Below are positions 1 through 11,429 of a stretch of DNA of 64,000 nt, piece after piece. A model generated the notes under the pieces. It saw nothing but the letters and a program-made list of their open reading frames with translations. It was not told the DNA's origin and made no database searches. Source of the stretch: Pholiota molesta. Its lineage: Eukaryota; Basidiomycota; Agaricomycetes; Agaricales; Strophariaceae. The stretch lies in contig JACGCK010000044.1 in NCBI GenBank assembly GCA_014925825.1, positions 62,001 through 126,000 of the forward strand. The letters are read 5' to 3'. Position 1 is the first letter of the stretch. Each line of letters begins with the position of its first letter. A program made the position numbers and the translations under genes.

Positions 1-309
1 TACCCAGGCAGCAGCTCCTACAGATCGGAAGGCTACTTAAATACATCTGATTGTAAGATGATCAAATACTATGTACTACCTCCTGAAGGGATCACCGTTG
101 AATTTGGTTTTTATAATGGGAAAACGACGGGAAGAATCAAAATGGCAAGACACGAAAAACAAGATATCAAATTCAGAGGCATCCTAAGAAATTATAGTCG
201 GGGTGGGTGTTTATTCCAAATGCGAGTAATTCGACGGCACCGTGAGCTGCAGTCAAGAGAGGAAAACACTGGATGGTTCACTCGCAACGCCTAATCTGCA
301 TTGGTTGTA
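1..309. other. no gene recognised
   Basis: Only short open frames occur here and none has recognisable domains or splice signals joining it to a neighbour. The stretch lies just downstream of the stop codon of the small secreted protein gene at 310-791 and probably contains its 3' untranslated region. Confidence 0.4.
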
Positions 310-791
310 TCAGTTGGCAGTTGGGATAACGATAGAGTCGGTGGCGGTGGGAAAGAAGGTGCTCTGCACAACGGAAGTGACAATGGTGAAATCCGGCTCG
401 TTGACTGGGTAGCAAACGAAGACTTGGCCGTCTGGGGAGCTGGAATTGGAAGTGGGAGACGTGGTGTTGGAAATATCTATAAAACGAGGAGTGATGGTAG
501 CAGCAATGCTAGTGGCGGTGGCGGTGGGGAAGAAGGTGCTCTGAACAACGGAATCGATAACGGTGAAAATCGCCTGGTTGGCGGGGTAGCAAACGAACTG
601 TTGGCCGGTAGAATTGGATGCGGGCGCCGAGCTAAACGTCGGCGGGGCCAGGGCCCTAGAATGCAGATCAGGTTGGTGTCGGCGTCCTGCCTCGAATGAG
701 GATGGTACACTCACTGTGAAATAGCGGATGCATCAACTCCGATGCTCATCACAGCGAGGGCTGCAAGCATGCTCAAAAAGGTAGATTGCAT
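310..791 (-). CDS. small secreted protein with two internal repeats
   Basis: Two exons (791-715 and 655-310) joined by a GTGAGT...TCTAG intron give a 140-residue protein. The first exon supplies a clear signal peptide, MQSTFLSMLAALAVMSIG, absent from the unspliced frame; the intron phase (CA|G) continues exactly into the second exon. The mature part is Ser/Thr/Pro-rich and carries two copies of a roughly 30-residue module that begins GQ.FVCYP.N and ends SVVQSTFFPTAT, with one cysteine per copy and an NTT/NSS-rich linker between them. It should be exported. I do not recognise the family, so no function is proposed; size, signal peptide and repeats resemble the broad class of fungal small secreted proteins. 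A TATA box lies about 100 bp upstream of the start. Confidence 0.7.
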
Positions 792-816
792 GACTGATTA
801 AAGGCAAGATTGGGGA

Positions 817-855
817 GTGAATTTGGAGAGTGAATTTGGAGGGTGAATTTGGAGG
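817..855. repeat. 13-bp tandem repeat, three units
   Basis: GTGAATTTGGAGA/G occurs three times in a row, and a partial fourth copy (TACTGAATTT) follows. It lies between the TATA box (887-893) and the start codon (791) of the small secreted protein gene, so it is probably 5' untranslated leader. Confidence 0.85.
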
Positions 856-886
856 TACTGAATTTATTCTAGTATTCAAAGAGGCC

Positions 887-893
887 TTTTATA
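887..893 (-). promoter_or_regulatory. TATA box of the small secreted protein gene
   Basis: The minus strand reads GGTATAAAAGGCC, a strong TATAAAA element about 96 bp before the ATG at 791. Spacing suits a fungal TATA promoter with a leader of 50-70 nt. Confidence 0.6.
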
Positions 894-1319
894 CCATAGA
901 GCCTCAAGTAACGTACGCACGGCCAATATTGCCTTCGAGTGACTACTGCAGGATGGAACTGCTCCGAACGGCTTAAAAACGCCTCAGTCGTGGATCCAAA
1001 ATGCTGTCAGGTTGGGTACGTGGACCTGTGGCTTCGGCAACGCATGAATTCAGATATACATATTTAGCTGTAGCAGAACAACATTTAACGGCGTTTTATG
1101 AAATTTTCGTACACACCGGCCATAGATGACAAGGTTCCTTATGATTACGGGCTTCACTTTCAGTTAATGTTATTCCAGTCTGGGAGTTCAGGACGACCAG
1201 AAAGAGACGATTAGCTATCATGTTTAGACCGAAGCTGGCGAGATGTGGGCACATACGACCAAGTTGGACAGGAACGGCTATAAAAGACCGTTTCGAAGGA
1301 GGACTCTATTAAGTTAGCC

Positions 1320-4300
1320 ACGATGTCAAGCCTTGGCCAAGCTATACAAGTGGAAGCAAGGCCATTGAGGATTAACCAGCAGACGTATCCTGGGACAAAG
1401 CGGCACATCTGAGGCTGTTGGCAGATATAATCGAAGCAAGAAACAGTTCTTTGAAGATTGCGATCGAATTCAGCATGAATTGTTTCCACTGTTCAGTGTC
1501 CCAAAGCAAATCCGTGAACTTAAACGATTTCCGGAAACAAAGTGGGTATATACAATGACATTGGAAATATCGCGGGATTCAAGTCTCCCATGAGCACTTC
1601 AACAATGTTTTCCCCTTCAATGAATTCTGTGGGAACGTTCAAATTGAGTAAAAACTTATCATGAGATACTTAAACTTACGACGAAGCGGCAACTGTCTGG
1701 TCGGCAACACTCTGTTTTCCCCCACTTGCGTTCGAATTTGGTGATGGGCATTGTAGAGTAAATGCAGGTGGAGATACTGATAGTGAGCGTGTACCAAGTA
1801 AAGGCAGTGAGCGATGTGCGGCATTTGGCAAAGACCGCCTTGCAGGCTGGGAACCTAAGCATTTCTAAGTGCAAATGTTAGCTACTGCAGAACGTAGCGG
1901 GGAGTCATAGACACATCAAGCTCACTTTAAATATTTCAAATTTCTTTTGAAATAGATCGACTTTTGTCGTCGCGTCGAACAAACCGAAGAAGCTTCCAGT
2001 TGCTCCGGCGTTGACGTCCAAGATCGTATCAATCTCAAAACACCCTCCTAACGACGGATTCGCTGCAGGAGAAGCGTCCAGTGCCTTCGGACTTTCACGA
2101 GCAGTACCTGCGCTAGCATTGGGGCTTGCAATTGTGGCGGTCGCAGTGGTATCTGCAGTGGAATCAGCGATGGCGGCATCAGATTGGCGTGCCATCACAT
2201 TCTCGACATCCCTCGAGTACCTCAGCGCCCGTCGCCCGACCGGCGTGCTCGCCGTTGCGCTCAGCGCCATCGATGCGCTGGCATCGAGTGCTAGAAATAC
2301 TGTCGTAGATACAGTGTTTCCAAGTGCAGAGAGTCCCAGATTCAGGGATGGGATGAGATGCGCTGCGAGCGTGCCCGTGGCGGTTACGCTGGGGGGTGCG
2401 GAGAGCTTCAAGGCTATTAAAAGGAAGTAAGGAAACATGATCTGATTAGGTGAAGAGAAGCAACAGAAGCAATAAAAACCTACGTGTATCGCCGATGTTA
2501 AACGCACCCTGGTTTTGAGTGGCGCCACTGTTGGGCGGGAACACGAGTTGCGCGCCATTGATGTTGTAGTTCAGACCCACTGTAAGGTCGACACCAAGGT
2601 CGAGTTTGGCCGTGGCTTGAGCGTCGATTTTGAATGACGGGCCGATGGTTAGAATTCTAGACGGAGGGAATTTATTTGAACGTCGAGGACAGTCATAGTG
2701 AGCAGGAATATAATAAAACATACCCAGGAAAGTCGAGCCCTGGCACGCCTACTTCAAACAGCGTTAACTTCCCGGAATCGAGGGTACCCGATACATCCGC
2801 CAACATCGTCACAGTCCCATCAATTGAAGCATCCAAACCTGAACCGGACAATGCACGTTAGTTTCTCTTTTTCCATGGCACACGCACAGGACGCCAAGAA
2901 ATGAAGGAAATAGCGCCTACCAACAATCACCGCAAAGCTATCTACATTGGGGGGCAGAATCGTTCCACTCGCCGCAACGCCGATCGTGGCCACAGCATGA
3001 GTCTTGGCGTTGACGTCGATCTTCACAGTGGCAGCTACAGGCGGGCAAGAGACGGTTTGGTTCACGAGGTTGAAAGGCTGGTCGATGTCAAACGGTGGGA
3101 GGGTAGTGCTCTTGTTCACATTGAAGTCATTGAGGGAGAAATCTACAGGGAACGATGGATTCTGATCAATCTACTTCTTCGATATGACATTTAATTTGAA
3201 TTTTAGATTTACCATTAATAACCCCTGGGACGAATTTGTCCGCCCCACGAGGGAACCGGAAAGCTCGACTGTTCGCCCTCCCGTGCGGGTGTGTAGGGAT
3301 GGGCAAGTTTCCTGCCGCTCCAGGGACGTTTGCCGCCCGGATCGCAAAATTTACCGTGCCCGTCGATCTTGATACATATCACATTTCATCAGATTCACGA
3401 CACAGAGACTGGAGAGCGGCTGAACAACTCACCGAGAACCGGCACGAGAGAATTTTGTCGAAATCGAGAGCGCATGCACCGTCGCGTTACTCCCCAATGC
3501 TCTTCGGGAAACCGATGCAGGTAACGATTGGTCTCGGGACTTGTACATGCTGTTAACAACTGCAAAGGGACTCTTTCCACACTACATTCCCAAAAGAACG
3601 AGATGTCGTCAGCTTTGACATGCAACGTCCGAAAAGGACATAGAACATACATTTTCGGGAAGCCTAATAACCTTCCCCACCGCACCCGTCTCGCTATACA
3701 GATGCGCACAATTGCCGCCACCCGTGCACACAAGTCGGATTTCTTGGTCCAGCGCGTCCGGCGCGCATCCCAAGATCGTCCAACCTGCGGCGGGTGTGAT
3801 ATCTGATATCGCGGCAGCATTGGAAGACCACTAATGCAACGATAAGACATCAATTGCTATGAACATGGAGATGTGCGAGAACGTACAATTTTGAGCGTGC
3901 CCGATGCAGAGCTGTTCGTTTCGGGTAGGTCTAAAGGGGGCACAATTGATTTCTGTAAAAGTTGGAAGTGGGGAGGTTATGCGTACCATACTCGCATACG
4001 CCTGAAAGGCAGGGTTTCGACCAATCATTAGCCGCTATTGCGGATGCAATAAAAAATGATGTCAGGAGGAGGGTTGGTGAAAGCATGGCTGCCAGGGAAT
4101 GTCGAGTTTATAAATATTAGAGGAAATGGCCACCTGGGCCTAGAAGAGAACGAACGAAGAGACCTTAGAAAGCAGGTGAAAAGACCGCCAAAAGGTAGGG
4201 ATATAAAAAGGAAAGCCTCGTTCGACATTGGTGTGCGTAGATATACCCAGGTGCAGAGCCCACATCTCACGTTGCTCCGCGCCAAGACGTCGACGAACAC

Positions 4301-5290
4301 CCCCCAGGCGATCCGCGAGACGATTTTGATGCGACCCGTCCACAAGCGTCCACACTAAGTATCTTAGTCCAGTCTGACAAACATTCACATCAGGAGGCGT
4401 AGATCATCGGTTGCTGGAGGTTGCTGGCCTTTGCTGGAGACATGATGATGTTTTTGATGACGTTGCTGAAACGCTATGTCAAAGTATTTTAAATTATAAC
4501 GATTGGCCGCATTGGCGCCTCGTGCGTCAACTAGATGAAACGTTGCAAATTCTTTGAAGCATATCCAGAGTTTCGCTGGAAAAAATTGAAGGTCAGGTTA
4601 CGACTGGTTACGAATACTGAAATATTGACCACTTACACACTTCCATGTTGAACAGCAGGCGAAAGAGAGCAATAAGGACACAATCACGACCGTTTTTCAG
4701 TCTTCCTTCCTATACATGTCAAGCAATACTAGCCCCACTATCGTGTGGTACTTGATTTCACGAGCAGACCAATGCTTCCTTATGGCCTCCATATACATAT
4801 TTGTGTGACAGTTTGGTGTTATGTCGAGCAAACGTTCGTTTCCTTCATATGTTTTCTCCATATCATGGACGCTGTCCGAACACGCGCAAAGGTTTTTGCC
4901 AGGGATCGGAGAACACGACTCGCGAATTGTCAGACAATCATTGATCAAGCTTCAAGGCGTGAGGAAGCAGTAGGAAAGGAACAAAAGAGATAGAGTATGT
5001 TGATCTATGTTGACACGTCGGAGCAAAGCTAAAATCAACAATCATTTCAATTTCCCACCCCTGATTTGACCTCTGCATCGTCCCTTTTTTCCAATATGTA
5101 AACTTTTCACTGAAAACCACAGAAAAGCTACTATTGACCAGTGATTATCAGGCCATTGAAGTACAGTCAACACCCTCTTAACCCATATCCCTTGGTGGAC
5201 GGCCCATGTAATAATATGGGCTCTGACAGTGAGGTCAAACATCATGATAACTTGTCTTGAGGGCCATTGCATGGCATGGCATATACTCGT
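1320..5290. repeat. segmental duplication, copy 1 (about 4 kb)
   Basis: This stretch is repeated in direct orientation at about 7238-11345. The shared sequence starts near CAAGCCTTGGCCAAGC and ends just after ATGGGCTCTGACAGTGAGGT. It includes the 3' flank, the whole DUF7223-type gene and about 1.2 kb of 5' flank (4087-5290). I see no convincing second gene in that 5' flank: short open frames in one copy are not kept in the other. Borders are approximate. Confidence 0.85.
1617..4086 (-). CDS. secreted DUF7223-type protein, copy 1 (intact)
   Basis: Eleven exons (4086-3987, 3930-3887, 3830-3651, 3581-3433, 3367-3213, 3142-2921, 2838-2724, 2656-2484, 2413-1926, 1864-1680, 1626-1617) total 1821 nt, giving 606 residues with every junction in phase. 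The start was chosen because it gives a signal peptide (MLSPTLLLTSFFIASAIA). The order of blocks is what I remember of a large Agaricomycete secreted family carrying DUF7223: an N-terminal part with CLSGVCEYDLP, SASGTLKIW, DITPAAGW and RLPENCGKS; then FNVNKSTTLPPFD, NAKTHAVATIGVAASGTI, LFEVGVPGLDFPG, LTVGLNYNINGAQLVFPP and LAAHLIPSLNLGLSALG; a Ser/Ala/Thr-rich linker; FGLFDATTKVDLF; and a tail CPSPN...SVADQTVAASSIH. The family name is from memory. Molecular role is unknown; likely extracellular or wall-associated. Confidence 0.8.
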
Positions 5291-5545
5291 CTAAGCCCTT
5301 TTTATTATTAAATGTTATATCTTTCCAATATCTTTCTCTTACTTAGGTAGGTCTTTCTCGCTTGAGTGCTTTGTGAAAGAGAAAAAATAAATTACTCAAA
5401 AGTCAAAGTCAATCATGTATACTTATTGATATTCAATGTTCAGCTCTCCTCGGGGTGCTGTTCTCAAATTTAATCCATAAGTTAAATCCTTGATATTATT
5501 CAACTACAATACATGTCATTGTAAACAATATCAGTACCAGCACCA
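5291..5545. other. AT-rich spacer, nothing recognised
   Basis: Unique AT-rich sequence between duplication copy 1 and the GC-rich module region. No coding or RNA signal seen. Confidence 0.4.
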
Positions 5546-7237
5546 TTGCCGCATGCATTGAGTACAGTGGCCACCCACATCCCGGCAGCAATTCACCTAC
5601 CCCATCACAGGCGTCTGCACCAGCGTTGGTGGGGGCAGCATCTGCAGCAGCAGCAGATTGCGGTGGGAATGAGCATGAGCGCGTGGACGGGAGGGTTGCT
5701 GTTGAAGCTTCCCAGGAAAGGGGCAGAAGAGCCAGCGACGAAGCGGCTGGATGTTGTCGCCGGGTCTTCGTGCGCCTGCGCACTTCACTGGACTACCTCC
5801 GCCAGCTCGTCAAAGTCTCTCGCATCTTACGACACCGCCTACCCTCTTCCCGGTTCGTTGGACCGCCACCGCGTGGACAGAGAGCATCAATAGTCAGGTG
5901 TGTCGCTGCCTTCGCAGGACGTACAATTTACGCGCCCTCGCGCCGTCTGGAGCCCGCCTCGTACGTTCCATGGCGTCTATGCTATCCGTCCGACCTTGGG
6001 CTGATAGACTCCGTTGCTAGCGCCTGAGACCGAGGAGTCGACGTCGAGGAGTTTGGTCGAGGGTGAGGGCGATCGGCGGATGTAGCAGCGGCGGGATTCC
6101 GTCGTCGTCGTCTTCGGCTGCGATGTTCCTACGAATTGTTGTAGGCAGCCGAGGGGTTGGATGGCGCGAACGCTGTTCCCGTTTGAGAGCGTTGGGTAGC
6201 GGCGCCGGCACGGCCGAGGTCAGCGTGGATTCAGAGTAATGAAAGGAAACTTACCTCGATATCGTGTGCTAGCAATCACCAATGTCTCCTATGGCGGCGA
6301 ACGCGGGGTGTGATGGGCCGAGGCGCTTCGCTTCGCAGGGCACTGTCGTCTATTCAGCCTCGTCGTCGATGGGTAGGCCCCAGCTCGAGGAAGGAATAGG
6401 ACTTGGGGAACAACGAAACCGCGCCGGGGCAAGGTGGGAGGCGGTGGGAGGCCAAGTCATCGTTGTCGTGGGTGCAGCGGATCATGCACGGTTGGAGGTG
6501 GGTGGAGATGGAGAGGAGCGGCGGGATGGTCGACCAAGGGCTACGAGAGAACTCGGGTGCGCGTCGGCGGCTGATGAGTCGGCGGGAGGTGTAGGCGTCT
6601 TGGGTGGTAAGCGGCGGGGTATGTTTCGTGCCCTGCGGTGCAAACGGATTGTTAGCTTGTGCTGCACGGCGTGCACTGAGTGCAGACATACCGTATACGC
6701 GGCCTCGCGTAGTGTCGAGCCCGCCTTTGCCCATTCCGTCCGATCTCGAGCTGATCTGCTTCGTCCCGAGTGCATGGGATCGTTGGGGTGGTCATCAGCT
6801 TGTGCTGCACGCCGTGACAATGAGCGTAGACGTACCGTATATACGTATACGCGCCCTTGCGTAGTGGTCATCAGCTACTGTTGCGTGCGGTTGAAATGAG
6901 TTCGGATATACCGTAGATTGCACTCTCGCGCAGTGTCCTGCCGCCGCGTACGTCTCCCTTTCCTATTCCATCCGATCTTCGGCTGACGGGCGCGGTCTTG
7001 GAATGGATGTCGACGTCGGTGTAGCTCTGCCGTCGTTGTTTTTGGCTGCATTGTTCCTACTGATCGTTGTAGGCGGGAGAGGGGTTGGAGGACGCGAACA
7101 CGGTTTGAGTCGGTGAAGAGGGTGTGCGGCGGGCGCGTGAGCGGGTCGGCGCAGTGGGTGGGTGCAGCGGCGCGGTGTCGGTGGTCTTGGGGCGCTTGTT
7201 TGATTGTGGTCACGCCTGCCGTGGTGGAGATGTCTGC
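5546..7237 (-). repeat. GC-rich region with four repeated exon-like modules
   Basis: On the minus strand a short module with consensus ACACTACGCGAGGGCGCGTATACG followed by a donor GTAYGT recurs four times, with module ends near 5925, 6692, 6836 and 6912. At three of them a similar intron follows, containing GTGCAGCACAAGCT or a decayed form. Plausible acceptors exist, such as GAAGCAG before an exon at 6755-6692. A second repeated pair, built around GTTCCTAC.AATTGTTGTAGGC on the plus strand, lies near 6120 and 7050. Open frames exist on both strands because of high GC, none with a recognisable domain. I read it as a decayed or non-coding intron-dense transcription unit with duplicated exons; the product is unknown. 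Confidence 0.45.
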
Positions 7238-10200
7238 TCAGTGGCAAGCCTTGGCCAAGCCATAGAAGTGAAGCAAGGCCATTCAGGGTTAACCAGCAGA
7301 CGTATACATATCACCCTGATTTATGAGGCTGTTGACACATATAATTGAAGCAAGAAACAGTTCCTTGATCAAAGATTGCGATCTAATTCAGCATTAATGT
7401 TTCCACTGTCCAGTGTCCCAAAGCAAACCCATGAATTTATACGATTTCCGGAAGAAAAATGAGGTATATACAACGACTTTGGAAAATATTTCGGGGTACG
7501 ACACTTCAAACAATGTTTTCTCTTTCACTGAATTCTGTGGGAACGTTCAAATCGAGTACAAACTTATCATGAGATGCTCAAACTTACGATGAAGCGGCAA
7601 CTGTCTCGTTGACAAGACTCTGCTGTCCCCCATTTGCGTTTTCATCTGCTGACGGACATTGCAGAGAAAATGCACGTCTTTGGGGTGCAGATGTTAATAG
7701 AGAGTGTGAACGAGGCAAAGTAGAGAGCAGTTCGCGACGTGCGGCATTTGGTAAAGATCGCCTTGTAGGCTGGGAACCAAAGCATTTCTAATTGCGAATT
7801 TTAGCTGCTGCAGAACGTAGCGGGGAGTCATAGACACATCAAGCTCACTTTAAATATTTCGAATTTCTTTTGGAACAAATCGACTTTTGTCGTCGCGTCG
7901 AACAGACCGAAAAAGCTTCCAGTTGCTCCGGCGTTGACGTCCAAGTTCGCATCAATCTCAACACATCCTCCAAACGACGTACTCGCCGCAGCAGAAGCGC
8001 CCAGTGCCTTCGGACTTTTACTAGCAGTACCTGCGCTAGCAGTGGGGCTTGCAATTGTGGCGGTCATAGTGGTATCTGCAGTGTAATTAGCGGTAGAGGC
8101 ATCGGTGGCGGAGTCGGTCATAGTGGCATCGGTGGCGGAATTAATTGAAGTAGCGTTGTTGGATGCGTCAGCTGTAGAGGTAGCAGCGTCGCTGCCAGCG
8201 TTAGCACCGGAGGCGTAAGCAGCATCCCAGTCGAAGGGATCAGCATCGGAGTATTCATCAGCATCATCGGAAGAGGCATCATCGGCATCGCTGGATGAGT
8301 CGTTCACGCCGTTGTCCTCGCCATCAGATTGGCGTGCCTTCATTTTCTCGACATCCCTCGAGTACCTCAGCGCCCGTCGCCCGACCGTCGTGCTCGCGTT
8401 TGCCTGCGCCTGTGCGCTCAGCGTCATCGATGCGCTGGCATCGAGTTCGAGAAACACTGTCGCGGATACGGTGTCTCCAAGTGCAGAGAGTCCCAGGTTC
8501 AGCGATGGGATGAGATGCGCTGCGAGCGTGCCCGTGGCGCTTGCGCTGGGGGTTGCGGAGAGCTTCAACGCTATAGAAGGAAGTAAGGAAACATGAGCTG
8601 AAAAGGTGAAGAGAAGTATTGAAAACCTACGTGTATCGCCGATATTAAAAACGCCCTTGCTGTGATTGGTGCCACTGTTGGGCGGGAACACGAGTTGCGC
8701 GCCATTGATGGTGTAGCTCAGACCCACTGTAAGCTCGACACCAACGTCGAGTGTGGCCGTGGCTTGGCCCTCGACTTTGAATGACGGGCCGATGGTTAGA
8801 ATTCTAAACGGAGGAAATTGGTTTGAACGTCGAGGGCAGTCATTGTGAGCAGGAATATCATAAAGCGTACCCAGGAAAGTCGAGCCCTGGCACGCCTACT
8901 TCAAACAGCGTTATCTTCCCGGAATCGAGGGTACCCGACGCATCCGCCGCCATCGTCACGCTCCCATCAATCTCAGCATTCAAACCTACGATGGGCAATG
9001 CATGTCAGTTTTTTTCGTTTTCCGCGTCACATCCACAGGCGTCAAGAAAAGACGGAAATAGCGCCTACCAACAACCACCGCGAAGCTCTCCACGTTGGGG
9101 GCAGAATTGTCCCGCTCGCCGCGAGGCCGATGGAGGCCACCGCGTGCGCCTTGGCGTCGACGTCGATCTTCACGGTGGCTTTTACAGGCGGGCAGGAGAC
9201 GCTTTGGTCCACGAGGTTGAAGGGCTTGTCGAGGTCAAACGGTGGGAGGGTAGTGCTCTTGTTCACATTGAAGTCGTTGAGGGAGGTGACATCTACAGGG
9301 AACGATGGACTGCGATTAATCGACTTCGATGTGATATTTGATTCAAATATTGAGTTCACCATTGACAGCCCCTTCGATGAAATTGGTCAATCCACGAGGG
9401 AACCGGAACGCTCGACTGCTCGCCCTCCTTTGCTGTTGTGTAGGGATGGCCAAGTCTCCGCCCGCTCCAGGGAGGTTTGCCGCCCGGATTGCGAAATTTA
9501 CCGGGCCCGTCGATCTTCATACAAATCACATTGTATCAGAACCACGAGATAGCGAGGGCGGCTGGCCAACTCACGGAGTACCGACACCAGCGAATTTTGT
9601 CGAAATCGAGAGCCCCTGCACCGTCGCGTTACTCCCAGTAGCTCTTCGGGACAGCGATGCAGGTAATGATTGGTCTTGGGACATGTACATGTTAGTGACA
9701 ACAGCAAATGGCCCCTTTCCACACTACATTCCCCAAAGAATGAGATGTTGTCAGCTTTGACATGAAGCCTCCGGAAAGGATATACGACACACATTTTCGG
9801 GAAGCCTGATAACCTTCCCCACCGCGCCCGTCTCGCTATCGCTATACAGATGCGCGCAATTGCCGCCACCGTGCACACCAGTCGGATTTCTTGCTCCAGC
9901 ATGTCTGGCGCGCATCCCAGGATCATCCAGCCTGCGGCAGGTGTGATATCTGATATCGCGGCAGCGTTGGAGGACCACTGATGCACGATAGGATGTCAAT
10001 TGCTATGGAAGCGGAGATGTGTGGGAGCGTACGATTTTGAGCGTCCCAGATGCAGAGCTGTTTGTTGCGGGTAGGTCTAAACAGGACACAATTGATTACA
10101 ATCGAAGTTGGAAGCGGGGAGGGTATGCGTACCATATTCACATACGCCGGAATGGCATGGGGTCGACCAATCGTTAGCCGCTAATGTGGATGCGATAAAA

Positions 10201-11345
10201 AACGGTGTCAGGAGGAGAATTCGTGAAAACATGGCTGCCAGGGAATGTCGAGTTAATAAATATTGGAGGAAATGGCCAGCCTGGCCTAGTAAAAAGAAAG
10301 AACGAAGGGTAAAGAAAGACAAGAACGAAGAAGCCTCAGAAAGCAAGTGACAAGACCGCCAAAAGGAAGGGAAATAAGAGGGAAGGCCTCGTTCGACATT
10401 GGTGTGCGTAAATATCCCCAGCTGCAGAGCCCACATCTCGCGTTGCTACGCGCCAACACGTCGACGAACACCCCCCAGGCGACTCCGCGAGACGACTTTG
10501 ATGCGACGCATCCACACTGCGTCCACACTATCTTATTCCAGTCTCACAAACATTCACATCAGGAGGCGTAATACATCGGTTGCTGGCCAAGCTGGAGACA
10601 TGATGATGTTTGATGAAGTTGCTGAAACTTAAAGATGGGCCATGTCAACGTATTTATAGTAAGTAACGATTGGCGCCTCGTGCCTCGACTAGATGAGTGA
10701 TGCAAAGTCTTCGAAGCATATCCAGAGTTTCGCTGGAAGGAAGTGAAAGTCAGGCTACGAATACCGAAATATTGACCACTTACTTCCATGTTGAACGGCA
10801 GGCGAGATAGAGAGCATAAGGACAAATCGACGACCGTTTTTCAGTCTTGCTTCCTAGACATGTCAAGCAATACTATCCACCTGTCGTATTCCGCTTGATT
10901 TCACGAGCAGACCGATACCTCCTTCAAGTTGTGGCGGCGGCTGGTCTCCATATATTCATTCGTGTCACAGTTTGGTGTTATCGAGTATACGCTTGTTCCT
11001 TCATACATTTCCTTCTTATTATAGACGCTGTCCGAACGCGCACACAGAGTTTTGCCAGAGATTGGAGAACATGAATTGCGAATTATAAGATAATCAAGTC
11101 GTGAGGAAGTAGCAGAAAGGAACAAGAGAGAGAGAGTACGTCGGAGCAAAGCTAGAATCAACAACCATTTCAATTTCCCACCCCTGATTTGACCTACACA
11201 AGATCTGCATCTGCATCGTCCTTTTTCTCAATATGTAAACTTTTCAAAGAAGTCCACAAAAAGTTATCATTGACGGTGACTATCAGGCCATTGAAGCAAT
11301 AACATGGGCTCTGACAGTGAGGTCAAGCATCATGGTAATTATTAT
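7238..11345. repeat. segmental duplication, copy 2 (about 4.1 kb)
   Basis: Direct repeat of about 1320-5290. It contains the second DUF7223-type gene (7525-10232) and its flanks. The right border abuts the promoter of the cytosine deaminase gene at about 11345. The 5' flank at 10233-11345 holds no gene I can support. Confidence 0.85.
7525..10232 (-). pseudogene. secreted DUF7223-type protein, copy 2 (single frameshift)
   Basis: Same exon layout as copy 1, starting with a signal peptide MFSRILLLTPFFIASTLA and ending ...VNETVAASSIQ. In the third exon, after EIRLVC, copy 1 reads ACGGGTGGCGGC and copy 2 reads ACGGTGGCGGC (plus-strand position about 9869). The lost base shifts the frame; downstream the original frame resumes (CAHLYSDSETGAVGKVIRLPEN) and stays open to the end, so this is either a very young pseudogene or a sequencing slip. 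Copy 2 has a Ser-Asp insertion (two codons) in that block. It also has a much longer acidic linker in the large exon, rich in Asp/Ser (DADDASSDDADEYSDADPF) and absent from copy 1. Most substitutions elsewhere are conservative, so selection may have acted until recently. Confidence 0.75.
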
Positions 11346-11429
11346 CTTCGAATTCGCTCCCAGGCCATATACTTATCTTCTAATCAACACCCTCAATATT
11401 TCCAATTAGCATTTCAAACCACAACCATC

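Noticed and set aside
2011..2430. plus-strand frames opposite the DUF7223-type genes
   Set aside because: They are mirror frames of a well-supported minus-strand exon (Ala/Ser/Val-rich coding) and carry no signals of their own.
6282..6899. 205-residue plus-strand frame in the GC-rich spacer
   Set aside because: No domain and biased composition. Competing long frames exist on the other strand, where the splice-like signals lie.
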